A stretch of 64,000 bases of DNA from Drosophila pseudoobscura (lineage: Eukaryota; Arthropoda; Insecta; Diptera; Drosophilidae), in NCBI RefSeq assembly GCF_009870125.1, contig NC_046679.1, positions 15,252,001 through 15,316,000 on the forward strand, read 5' to 3'. The notes under the pieces were generated by a model. The model worked only from the letters and a program-made list of their open reading frames with translations. It did no database searches and was not told where the DNA came from. Within the stretch, counting starts at the first letter, position 1. Each line of letters opens with the position of its first letter. The translations under genes and the position numbers were made by a program. Below, in pieces: positions 14,069 to 26,800 of this stretch.

Positions 14069-14890
14069 GGCACAACATGGCCTCAGCACAGATACGACAT
14101 TTCTATAACACACCAACAACAATTTCTTCAACAACAACGACACGACAACTCTTACAACAAACACTGCAGCAGCAGCAGCACACGAACAACTGCAACAGGA
14201 ACAAACGGAAGCAATTTCAAAGCGAAACCTTTTTATGCCACACAAAAACACAAAGAGAACCGGAGGCAGCAGCAGCAGCAAAAGCAAAAACAGCAACATT
14301 ATGCCAGCCAGCAGAAGCAGGAAAAGGAGCAACAACAACAGCAGCAGCAGCAGCAGCAGCAGAGGCCGGGGGAGCTGCAACAGATGATGCACGAGCGTGG
14401 GAAAGTCATAAAGGTGCATCAGCCTGGCAATGGACCACACCTGAGATCGCTGCCACAAGCCACAATCACGGAATGCTGTCCGCAGCTGGCCGCCGGCAAG
14501 GACAGCCACATCCTCTGGCATTCGGCGGCAGGACACATGAGGACGCTGCTACCACTCCTGCTACTGCTGCTACTGCAGCTAAACAGCAGCCATGCCTGGC
14601 TCTGGCTGCTGTGGCCGCCTCTACAGGGACTTCTAAGCAGGCTGGCCTCAGCAGCAACACGACCGGTCCTCGCCTATCACGCTTATCTTCCAATGCCAGT
14701 CAAGACTCTACGAAACCACAACGAAAGCTCCTCCATCAAGATGGGGCCTCGAACAGCACCAGCCCTGGCGAGAAGGCGGACACTCACAGTCCTCCTGCCC
14801 CAGTCAGCATCTTCATGGATATGCAGAAGTTTGCACGCTCTATATTTCCGCTTGTTATCATCTTCAATCTGCTGCCCTTGTTCTATGCAG
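14069..14890 (+). CDS. Second exon of the CUB gene: signal-peptide exon with in-frame low-complexity extension
   Basis: A strong acceptor (pyrimidine tract then TTTCAG at 14063-14068) opens this exon and GTAAGT at 14891 closes it. The first ATG, 14077, has an excellent Drosophila context (CACAACATGG) and is in frame with the signal peptide. Starting there adds 246 residues rich in Ala, Thr, Gln and Ser with no recognisable domain, for 1230 aa in total. The ATG at 14815 gives a textbook signal peptide: MDMQKFAR, a hydrophobic core SIFPLVIIFNLLPLF, and cleavage near YAG. I chose 14815 because a signal sequence buried 250 residues in would be unusual. If 14077 is used, the hydrophobic segment could act as an internal signal-anchor. 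The exon contains a CAG/CAA run at 14330-14363. Confidence 0.75.
14330..14363. repeat. CAA/CAG tract in the signal-peptide exon
   Basis: The run reads as Ala/Thr in the frame of the signal peptide and as polyglutamine in another open frame. It contributes to the long stop-free stretch in more than one frame. Confidence 0.85.
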
Positions 14891-17800
14891 GTAAGTGCCG
14901 CACTCAAACCACTCTATACTCTACTTGTGGCACCACTAATTGAGACAATGTCAGTGTCAAGTGTCCGCTCCGCCACTGCCCACTGTAGTGGCATGGCATG
15001 TGGCAACATTTGAAAGTCTGGCCAAACAGGACAACCAGAGCTCATTATTTATGTACCGAACGGAATATGTATCGACTGCCTACGGCCAAAGGCGGACAAC
15101 AAATTTAATGACCTACAAATGTGTGCGTTGCCGGCAGGAAGGAAAGGATCCATCCCCCTGGGGATGGGGATGGGGCTGGCTGGGCAGCTGGGGTTTTTTT
15201 CCCTTTAAATCTTTTTGTGTGACATTTTTTCATCGTTCGGTTTTTTGCTCATTTCTCAAAGCCCGAACAACAGCGAAATTTTTACAAAGTTTGGGGTCAA
15301 GCGTTGAGGGTTTGCTTGGAAGACAATGTGGCAAGCGGCTCGGCCCTTCTTAATTGCATGCCACAGCGCCGCAGACCCTTTTCGGGGCAAAGTCGCTGCG
15401 GCTGGCTTTTGTTAATGCTATAAACTTATTAATTAAATGTGAACATAATTATTTAGGACAAGCTGCCAGTGCCAGTGTCAGAGCCGGTGCCAGAGCAGAT
15501 TAAATTTGTGATCATTCCCCCGATAAACAGGGTGCCAGAATATTGGTTCTGGGAGGCAGCTCAGCTGCCTAATGTGGCAGAAGGCAAAGGCAAACAAAAG
15601 CGGCGCCATTTCAAAAGAAATCAATGACAATTCGTTAAATGTACCCTCCATCCCCACTCCCCACTCCCCACACCCCAATCCTCTCGCCGTCTTTTGGCCC
15701 CATCATCATCGACATTTGAGCAGCGATTAAAGACAATTGAAGCAGCCGCTGCCGGGGCACAGATGCAGGCACCAGGAGGACTTTGCTTCTGTCTTCCTTC
15801 TTATCAGTTTAAGCCAAAGAACCCAACCTGCTCTCTCGGCTTCGTTCTCTCTGAAAGCTCGCGTATGCGCAGTGGGGGGACTCCCATGCTATCATCCGGC
15901 TAAGAGGAAACGGCTCTCCTGCTCTTATCACTGCCCCGGAGATTGGGTAAATGTTTGCTGGGTTACACGGCCTTTTGTTTGGCTCAAATAAATCGCTGAC
16001 TTGGCGGCCAGAACCACCAATAATGGCGCGCCGGGAGAAGAAAGAAAGAAAGTCAAAGACCAGACCAGGCCCCGGCCCCAGGCACAGGTCAAACCAGCAG
16101 CAGCCCAGCCAAAGGAGAAAAAGACATTCACATTTATCTTACAGAGACAGAGTCGTCGATGTTGTCGTCGCTGTCTGCTTCGGTCTAATGAGATTTCGGC
16201 AAATTAAATCGGATCGAAAATTAAGCGACGCGACTTTGCAGCCAATTTAAATTAGCCCAAAGGGGCAGCATAGGCAGACAGCGACCAGGAGGCGCGCGGA
16301 GGCGACTCCTTGAGCCAGCAATTATCCACACAAAGGAGCAAACAAATTCTCAGCAGCAAAGGCGGCATAATGAGCGGAAGCCCAAGTCAAACAAGATTCT
16401 CACCTGTCAGATTTCGGGCACCATCTGGCAGCTGCCACCTGCCACCTGCCACCTGCCACGGGGTGTCAAGTGGAGGCTTTTTGGCGAGCGATTAAAGCGG
16501 CGTCCTGGCCACTCGAACAAATAAAATCAACGACTCATTGAGCCACAGCACCTCAAACGAAATGAAATCTCGAGGCAAACAACTTTAAGCACCCTCTCCA
16601 GATCCACATCCAGATCCAGATCCAGATCCAGGCGCCCAGCTCCGTGACGAGGCGACGGAGGCTGCAGGATGTGGATGGGAATGGGAATGGGGATGGGGAT
16701 GTGGATGTGGGGCAGACCTAAGCAAGAAATGAAATCATAAATTCAATTTGATTTATTCAAGTTCTATTGGTTGGGGACTGACTGCTAGACCGCCCCGAGA
16801 TTCAAATGTGGCCAAAGAAAAAGCTTTCTCTTTCCGAGTGTGTGTCATCACTGGAGTCCTCGCTCTCACGCGCCCCGTGGCTCTCGTTCGTCGAGTGCTT
16901 TTAAATGCCGTGCCAGCAGCCGAATCGGCTCAGTCGATTTCTGTCGGCCGTGCCACACACACCGTACACTGTTCGCTTCAGCCTACAGCCTACAGCCTCA
17001 GCCTCACAATCAGCAGCCGCCACAGGAGACCAGCCAGCAGCAGCCGACGACATTAATCGCATCGTGCGAAAGGCCCCAAAGTCCGGTCTCGCGCGCACTT
17101 TAAAATATTTTCCCATACTGATTGCAGTTTTCCGTTTCGTTTCGTTTCGCGCTTTATCGCTTGGGCCGCTTTGGTGCTTTTTGGTTTGCATATTTATGCT
17201 GATTTAACCAATCCAATCCAATCCGTTCCCACCCAAAAATCGGTTATCAACGTGAACTGCTGCTGCGGGAAACTAATTCCCAACGATAAGAACCCAAAAC
17301 TTTGAAAGACAAAAGTGAATTACAAATCAATTTGGAAAGCTTTTAGCTCGGAACCGTAAATATTCAAATGGAACTTGAGAATAATTTACATACATATTCT
17401 TTTGAATTGCCTTGTCTGTGGTGCACACTTGAGATATGGGTCTGATCCAGGGCAATCGGAGGTTACGTGGGATCAGTTTTTGGCTGGAAGGTGGTAGTAC
17501 TCTTTTTTTTCTAAAGGAATTAAGTGGAAATTTATAAGGGATAGAACCTGGATTGACCATTACTTAAATACTCCTTCCTGGGCTAATTCCAGACTAAAAG
17601 CAGTTTACATGGAATCAGTAATTGTCAGATAAATGTCCTTAAATTGGGGATTCCCTAAGCCATTTGGGGGCTTTCAAGTTGATCATTGTGGAGGGGCAGA
17701 TCAATAGTTGGCCAGACGGGAGTCTGCAAGACACCAAGTTATTATGGAAGTACTCAATCTACTCTCCAGTGGACTAATCCCCGACTAAAAGCAGTCTCTG

Positions 17801-20800
17801 CTTTGCTCCTGAGTTACATTGAATAAATGAATGAATGTCAGATAAATGTACTCACCCACACATATACTGTCTATTCAAAGCACATACATATTTGCAAATA
17901 CACCCTTGCACACAGTCACATGCTTATTGTTAACCCTGGACTGGGAATCTTGATTTCCTTGGCGCGTCCTTTCACAGGACAACAAATGATAGCATTCTGT
18001 GCAATGAAAGGTTACAAAACGATTCCGATGAAGGCAATTGTTGGGGGATTTACAACTCTGCAATTGTTTGGACTGCTACAATAAAAGATACACACTCGCA
18101 CAATACATATGTTGAAGGCAAAAATATAATAGAAAGCGAGAATTGTGATGGAAATGTGTCCTTAACAGAAGTTATGACGGGTCCTGGTCCAGCTGCGGAC
18201 CCGGGCTGTCTAATTGGAGCCAATGTCATTGGGAACATTCAATTTCCGTCCTTGGGGATGAAAGTAGATTGCAACGGCTCTCCCTGGCGAGTGACAACTT
18301 TGAGAACGGTCGCCCTTTGGCCTCAAGGACCTCCCAGCTCCCAGCTCCCAGCTCGCAGCTCCCACTTTCATCGTTTCGTAGTAGTTCATGCTAAGACCCC
18401 AGCTCAAAACTAATCGAATGCGTGTGAGAGCTGGGAGCAAATAAAGCTTAAGCCTCAGAGGGCCCCAAAGAAGGAAAAGATACTCCGACTCCGACTCCTG
18501 CAATTTGCATGCAGTTAACGTGGCAAGCGGCAAATCTCTGAAATATTGAAACGTGGCCCCGTTCTAGGCAAATAGTGGAGCAGGCAGCTTGTTTGACTAG
18601 CCTACCACCAGGTGATAAGCAAACAGAACAGAACAGAACAGCTAGTGGAGGAATGCACGAGAGCACACAGTCGGAGGGATCACAACCCTTTCCCTTTTTC
18701 GGGGGTGAAACTCTGACACTAAATCAGGCCCCACCACTGCCACTGGCATGGCCATCAGGTAATAGAGAGATAAAATTTGCTACGTGTGGAAAGTGTGCAA
18801 CAAAAAAGTGAGGAGAAACCTTGCCAAATAATGTGGCAGCCACTCGTTTGTTTAGGACCTTTACGCATAAATTATTTATTCATTTGACGTCGCCGGGTTT
18901 TTTATATGCATCATTAAAATTTCCTTTTGGGGTTCCCTCAAAGCTACCACTGGCCGGCGCTGGGACCCGCCCTCGAATCGAAAAATGAGGTTTTTTACTG
19001 GGGCTATTTCATAATGAGCTGCAGACTGACTTCATCTCGGGGCGACCTTCCCCGCTACTCATATGGTTTTCCCGTCGGCTTCGAGTGGATTTCCTTTTCC
19101 CCCACCCCCCGCCGTTTTGCTGTGTTTCCGTGGAAAATGTTTATTTATTTCTGACATGTGCACAAAGATTTCTTTTCGTTTTTCCTTTGTCGTTTTGTAG
19201 TGCTATTTTTTTTTTACTATTTTTCAAGGAATTTTTTCAAATTTCCCATGAATAAACCCATTGTTGCGTATGGGCAACATTTGTTTGTATTTGAATCCCA
19301 GCTCGAAGCTAATTAGCAGCGCCCGGTGCACAGTCCTTGTTGTTTCGAAGGCTCTCCGCAGTCGCGCCGCGTGTCCGTGTCATGTGATATGAGAAATATT
19401 GCTAGAAAAATGCTGCAACTTTTTCATTACATCAACTTGACGGCTGCCAAGTGAAAACTTTTCACCAAGCAGCAGCACCAGCAGGACCAGCAGCAGCAGT
19501 AGGGCCAAGAACAAGGACAAGGGAAAGGGCGGGTAGGGGGGCTTAAAAAGGCAGGATGTAAGCTGCGGATGGCCTCTTCTTTAATTTATATTTAGTTAAG
19601 GGCGGGATACTGCTAATGAGTTTGCTGATTAAAAATAAAGACTCTCGTCTCGTCCCGTCCCGTCCCGCCCTTTGATGTGCCACCTGCTCTAAGTGGCTTT
19701 AAAAATAATTGTTTATTCGAGATTCTTCAAATTTCACTCCCACTAGAACCCCAACTCAATTCAGTTAATCAATTAGCTCTCAAACTTGAACTCGTTTCAA
19801 TCAAACTACTAATCAATCGGGACAGGGGCGAAACTTTCCCTTTCTTCATTATGCTTTTATGAGCCAAGGGAGAGCCAAAAAGGAAACCGAGCGAAAACTA
19901 TGCCGATTTCAATAAAAATCACTATCGGGACTCTTAACGAGTGGGGGGTGAACCATTCCGAGCCATTAGCCTTGAATGATATACAATGATAATTAGGGCA
20001 GACAGATAAACAAACCGCAGAGATAACCATAAAATGCGATGAGGTGGCGATTCATCCTAATGAACTTTTCGGTCCAAATACACATTGCCAATCTAATTTA
20101 TAAATAAACAAGGCTGAAACGGAGAGTCGTCAGGTGGCCACAGCCACAGGCATTTCCAATGCAAATGGCAAACAAAACTCGATTTGAATATTCCACATAA
20201 TTCCGGGAAATTTCATGCCGCATGCTTTCGAGTCATTTTTTGCTTAAATTTTACACGTTTTAGCAGCTGCTGATTGAGATTTCCAGGAAGACTTTAAGTT
20301 GGGAATTTAATTAATCTTTGTCGCACGTTCCCGGGGCATTTCACAAAAAAGAAAAATCTGTCTTTTGTACAGGAAAAATGCTTTAAAAATCTCCTTCATA
20401 AAAGCGAACGTGAAACATGCAACAAGCTGGGGTCAGGAAGCAGCGGGCCATGACAAGGCTAAGGGACCACCGTCTCGAGGCTGACTCACACATAGATACG
20501 ATACTCACACACTCATAGGCCCTCCATTCATGTGGGGCCACAATGTGAGCCCTGAGACCCTCGCTTGTCTAAAGCACTAAGACAAAAGATATACTACAAA
20601 AATCAAGTTTAAGTGTAGTTGAAGGCGGAAATGTGCTGGCCCCCCACATAGATGCACAGAAATAGCCGAACAAGAGGGGCATAACAGGCATTACAGGAAG
20701 AGGTATGTGTATTGGTGCGCGTTTATAAATCAGAGCCGTTCGTTGCCTGAAAGTGCAATTATTTTAATGCACTTTTGACTTTTGACATTGCAAGACAAGA

Positions 20801-23800
20801 CCTTAAAGCTCTGTTCAAGCATTTTAGTCATTGTTTTGACACACAAACACACACTTCCAACAGTCAACGGTACTTGGCGGAGAGGACTTCTTCAGCGGCG
20901 ACTGCCAAGGTCATCCATCCCTGCATTTGAACTTGACAAAAGGACAAAATTCGCCTTTGCTTTAATTTTGCATGCAATTTCATTTCGCAAACGGCTTTCG
21001 CTCTCTCCCCCCTGTCCTTGCCTGGCGTTCTGGGCAATGCAATTTTCCATAATTTTCACTTTGGCAAGGGTTAAGTTAACCCTTCAACGGTTCTTTGTGG
21101 GGGCGAAACAAATTGAATTTATGTTTCAGCGCACACGAGACGAGTGAGAACAGGGCAAAAAAATGTTGCCAACGTCACTGGCACTGGCACTGGCACTGGG
21201 ATGCCCACGCACCCTGGGGTGCCATTTGCCTAACCTCTAACCTATCCCATAGTCAGCCTCTACCCCGTTTCCATGTACGCATCTGTACCTATTTGGGTCC
21301 TGGAGGCTTTCCCTCTGCGTCATGGGCCATTTGTTCTATGATCTCTCCCACTCGGTAACCACGCATATCTACGCCCAAGTCTTTATTCGACAGCATAAAC
21401 AAATTTCGCAAATGTGCGCATAAAACTTACGAAATTGCAAAAATTTATTTTTATTTTATTTCACAACAAAGACAGACATTGGCATTGTGTATGAGCCCAT
21501 ATCTAGCCAGTGACATGGTGTTTCCTTTGTGCTGGCATTTTCGGTGGCAGTTTTGTTGTGCTGTCATCTTGTCTTTGTCTCTATCTGTGGCTCGGCGCCT
21601 TCTGCCTCTTCTATGGGGGCGCTAATTTAATTAAGACTCAAAGACGGGAAGAACTCTGACGGCCGCACAATATGTGTCAGTGCAATGTGTTGTAAATCTT
21701 TTCAAGTGTTCACCGGTTTCCTCCCCCTCTGCCAGACAGTAAACAGAAATAAAATATCTTTGCGGCCTTTTATCGCCCAGCCATAAACCACAAGCATTTG
21801 GCCACATTGCGCATACGGCACGTTGGACGGTGCGGTGCGGTTCGGCAGAGGCAGCTGCATTTTCATACTACTCCGCAAACATAATTTGATTGATTGATAT
21901 GCCCGGGGGCTTACAAGTATAAGCTTAAAAAACCCTGATAAATTGACTTATTACAACTTAATTCGGTTAAGGAAGTCCCGACCCCAACAGAGGTGAATTT
22001 TAAATATTTTTTTTACGGTTTTTGTGTGGAAATTATGCACACAGGCAGTGTACACATATGTAGGTACACATACATGGAAAAAGGCAGACAGGAAGGCATA
22101 ATGTATGCACTGTGGTGGTGGTGGTGGCGGTGATGGTGGTGGGTTGGCGGAAGGAAGGCATTTCATTAATATTAATTGACCGATTCAATGGGACAGAGCC
22201 GAGTGCAAAGAAATGGGCACGAAAGGTACGAAAGTCAGTTAGTGGCAGTGGCTTACTGAACCTAAAAGGGCGACACTGACCAGACGACAAATGAGCTTAA
22301 ATAAATAAGAATATACAAGGATATATTAAATAGCCCAGAGCCTTTAAAAGTCGCAACAGTCCCGGCTCTGCGGCCGAAATCAAACGCAAAAAGGGCCAAA
22401 ATAGAAACTGCCACAAACATTGAGGGGCCTGCAAATGACGAGTCCACGCAGCCGGAGAAGGCAAATTAATTTGCGTGAGCGGCATAATTAAAAGTCTGCC
22501 TAATAGACGGCCGAACCTCTGGACATCACACGCACCGCAAGCGGTCTCCGAGTACATAAATAATACGGCCCCCTAGCTTAGGGCGGGCCCATCGCCTTAA
22601 CTTCATATTAAAGGTCTAGTCGAGGCTTTTTCCCACTGAATTGAATTCGTGCCCCAGTAACAGTACGGTACGGGCTGCATTAGTTTTTTACGAGTGTATT
22701 CCATTCCGTTCACCTGCCATTTGGCATTGCGAAAACTTATCAAAAGTTGGTAGCAAAAGCTGTTGGTGTTGTTATTGCTTGTCTGGTTCCTGCGAAATGT
22801 CATCGCCCAGAGCCATTTTCGCTGTTGTGCTGAAAGAGGAATGAAAATAAACATTACATTGATGGTTTTTGTACCCTTCAAAAGGGTATGTCCACTTGTG
22901 GATGCTTTAATCAGAAACGGAAGTGGTTCGAGCACCAATCAGTTTTCAAAGTGATCCATTTTGAAGGCCAACACATACATAGTTCTACGAGTTAAAAGTG
23001 TATACATCGCCTCGACCTGGAAAAAGCGAACCCTCCTTTATTACTTTTCATTATTTTCATACCGGGTAGTTTTTTCAATTTATTTTTACATTGAATCACA
23101 TCGAGGGCCTGTCAAGTTTTGTTTCGATGTAATTGAATTTTTGCCCCTCCGGGCCCGGACCGTGCTCAGCTTACAATTAAGTATACGTGCTGTAGGCCAG
23201 GCTGCAGCCTTGTCATCCAGTTTAATGCATTGACATTATAGCTATTAGACAGGACACTAGCTATCGATACTGGATATTGCATTTGGCTGGCAGGAAGTGC
23301 AGCACGGGCCAACATTAATCATCTGTCAGTGGCACACAGGACCCCAGATTAGAGACAAAAGGAACCGAACCCCGAACAGCTTGGGTCGGGCTTATGGGCT
23401 GTGATTTTTGTTGGGCGAATTCCCACTTCTGAGCCCCTCCACTCACGCACGGAGCACAAAGAGGCGACAAGTTTTTGGCTGTCCACAGGCTGTCGGGGTC
23501 CTCTGGTCGGGCAGGCATTTCATGCCCAGTCAAGCGTCTGATAGGCCGCCCTCTCGATTTATGGCAGGCAATTTGTTTCTCCGGGTTTTTGTATGGGTGG
23601 TTGGATGGATGGGTATTTGTCAGTGCCAGGAGCCAGGCGGAAGGGCGGAAGGGCGGAACGAGGAGGAACTTATGACAAGTGATTGCCCAGTGAATGGTCC
23701 GATAATCTCAACTGTGCACAGACAAGACAGTCCCCAGTCGCACTGTCAGTCCCTGGAAATATGCAAATGCCCCCGATATCTCTATCTTTTCGATACAGCG

Positions 23801-26800
23801 CACAACTGCAGTATCGTGCCATCGATTCGAATCAATCAGACATCATCGAGTGAGTGAGTTAGCTCGACTCGATTCCATTTCGAGAGTGAACCGGGAGTAC
23901 TAAAGAGCCCTGGTATGAGTAACAGCGCGATGGTGGCTGTGGCCATCTGCTGCATCCTCGTCCTGCTGGCGGTGTTCATCGTGATCATCATTGTGGTCGG
24001 CCAGACCATCGAGGAGCCCAAATGAGACATGCTCCAGCTGGGACCTGGCAACTTCCCAGATGGATAACAGAGGCCCTTCAATTGTTAGTCAATCAGCATT
24101 CGCACCCGCATCGGCATTAGCACCATCATCAACCAGGAATCATCATCGGAACCAGGAAAAAACCAAGAAACGGAAATGGTAGCAGGAGTAGGATCAGGAG
24201 GAGAAGGAAAGGAAAATGCGTCCCATCGTCAGTATCCATTGGCTGTGATGTGAAATTTTTAGAATTTGTGAAGCAAAAATCAATCGAGAAATCAACAACA
24301 AAATTTTTGGAACATTCCGCATCGTAATAAATACTCGAACTAACCCGCACATCTTCATGTTATAGTAAATCTCTGTGTGTTTTAAGTGTTGATTAATATA
24401 AATAATGTATATACGAGCAAGCAGTTCTATCTATACACACACTCACACACAATATATAAAGATAAAGATAAAGATAACTATACGATAAAATATATAAACA
24501 TAAATACGTACATACTATATAGATATACATTTACATATACATATATGTATATACAGAAATATATATATATATACTTATGTGTAACCCAACCGTCGTAACG
24601 TTGCGTTCGTTTTTATAAAAGTGTTGTTAACAAAAACCGATTTTTATTGATGTTTTATTGCTGTTGATATACATATACCTACGTACACGAAAGTGAAATA
24701 AGTTTACATTAATGTCCAGCGATGTCAAAAATTGATTGAAATTGAAAAGTAGAGAGACCGCAGAGGAAGACAAAGAGATATGGAGCAAAGGAGAGACAAT
24801 AGAGAAAGCAACCAGAGAGCTCAATTGTTTAGCATAAGATCATATCAAATCGGAAAGATGTCAGCAATTGCACTTGTTAATGGCTCAGCAAACGGAAGGG
24901 AACTCAGACAGACACTGCGGACGGAGCATACATGTTAGAGATATGAATTATATAGAGAAGATATGCATTTTATATATCAAACAAACAACTTTTGGATAAG
25001 TTTTACGTGTATCTATGTATATGTGTACCTAGAAGTAGCCAACCAACCAACTCTTTGATGTTTACAACAAGAAGCAACAGTACAGATCTATGCATCTGCG
25101 ATATTATCAACTATAACTATAACTATGACTATACAATCGGATAAACCCTATTTATGGATCACAAACATAATGGAGTGCATAATGTATGTAAACGGAAATC
25201 AATGCAGAAACGTACGCGCCCTGCAACCAATACGAATTTTCCTGGAATTACATTTTTTTAATCCTCATTGGAAACGCCAAAATCAGCTAATGGAACACAC
25301 CAGCGAACTGCATTAATTATCTTATCAATTAATTACGAATGTCAAACCCATTTGCCGCCTGTCAATACCCCGCCCCCGCGAACAGCCCACAGAGAAAGGT
25401 AAGCGAAAAATATTTAAGTCTTTAAAATGCATCGAAACGGTGGGTTTTTCCTTGACGGTACAAGAAAATACTCCAACACCCATGAATGCCGGCGAAGAAA
25501 AAATCAAAAGTCAAGTTCAATTTGAATACTCAAGTATCTCTCGAGGACGGAGAGCTTGAAGCATGTACAAGTCCTTTGGCGCATGGCACTTTCCCACTTG
25601 CATCCCTGCATGGGGGTCCCAGAGACGGGCTTAAGCTGTGCTCCGAGCATCGACAGATGCACATTTCCTCCTGCTAATAAAGTTTTATTGCTGCAGACGG
25701 CTGTCAATTTGATTAAAATGGATATGCCCGGCTACTTTGGTTGCAGTCAGAGGTCCAGGGGTCCAGGGGTCCACGGGTCCAGGGGTCCGGGGGTCCAGAG
25801 GTACCAGAGACCCCTGGGGCTCCATGCTGGATGGCGGATTCTGGCAAAAGTCAACTTGATGAATATTTCCATCCGAGTTCGCATCAAGTAATCATAAAGT
25901 GATGGAAATTCAATTTACACAATATTAAGCATGGAAAAACGGGCCAACGGGGAGGGTGGAAATGTGGCTAGTACACCCTTATGTACGAGTAGGAGTAGTA
26001 GAAGTAGGTGTTCCAGTTTTATGTTTGTGTGGTTTATTATTATGCAGATTAGGCCAAGTTGCTGGGGCTGGGGCTGGGACTGTGGCTGGGGCTTTGGCTT
26101 TACCTTTACCTACTTGATTCTCTGTATTCACACACATACATACATATACTCGTGTGTGTGTGTGTGTGTGTGTGTGCGTTTGTTTGAGTGTGCATAAAAG
26201 CCGCCCCCAAGCACACATCCTCAATGTTTCCCCATCCAGACCCCCAAAGCCATATGCAAATTACGCTTCATTTTGAGTATTTGCTACCTTTTTGTGCCAG
26301 AGAAAAAGGTAGCTGGCACACACACACACGGCATCCGCCACACGTATTTATGGCCAGTAGTCAATGCCTTGGCCAAATTGAAGTTGACGGCAAGTGTCAC
26401 GTTTTATCACTGCATTTGCATATCAACGAATGCTGCATCCGTTGCTCGAGAGGTGTCCTTAATCGCCTTTTTCACCGCTTTTCAATTTCAATTCGCTTGT
26501 TTATGAATTTGTTATGGCGCATTAATTGACCGAGGAAGAGCAGATTGTCGCGAGTATTAGTGGGCACGGCACTGCTCCCCAAAGAGGAGAATCGGAATCT
26601 GAATCCAAGTCCAAATCCGTCAGCGCGCAAAGCAATTAACCAAAGGAAATTGCTCAATTAGGAGTGGAAATCGAAAGAAAAAACTAAAACCCACACAGCT
26701 ACGAAATGGAACGCCCAGAGCTACATGGAAGGATATTCGTATATGTACGAGTATAAATCTGCTTCTAATTCTCCTCCTTTCACTCACCCTCTCTCTCTCG

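Noticed and set aside
22861..22895. Short inverted pair GTACCCTT / AAGGGTA, considered as a transposon end
   Set aside because: Too short and common in Drosophila; no partner terminus or element body could be recognised.
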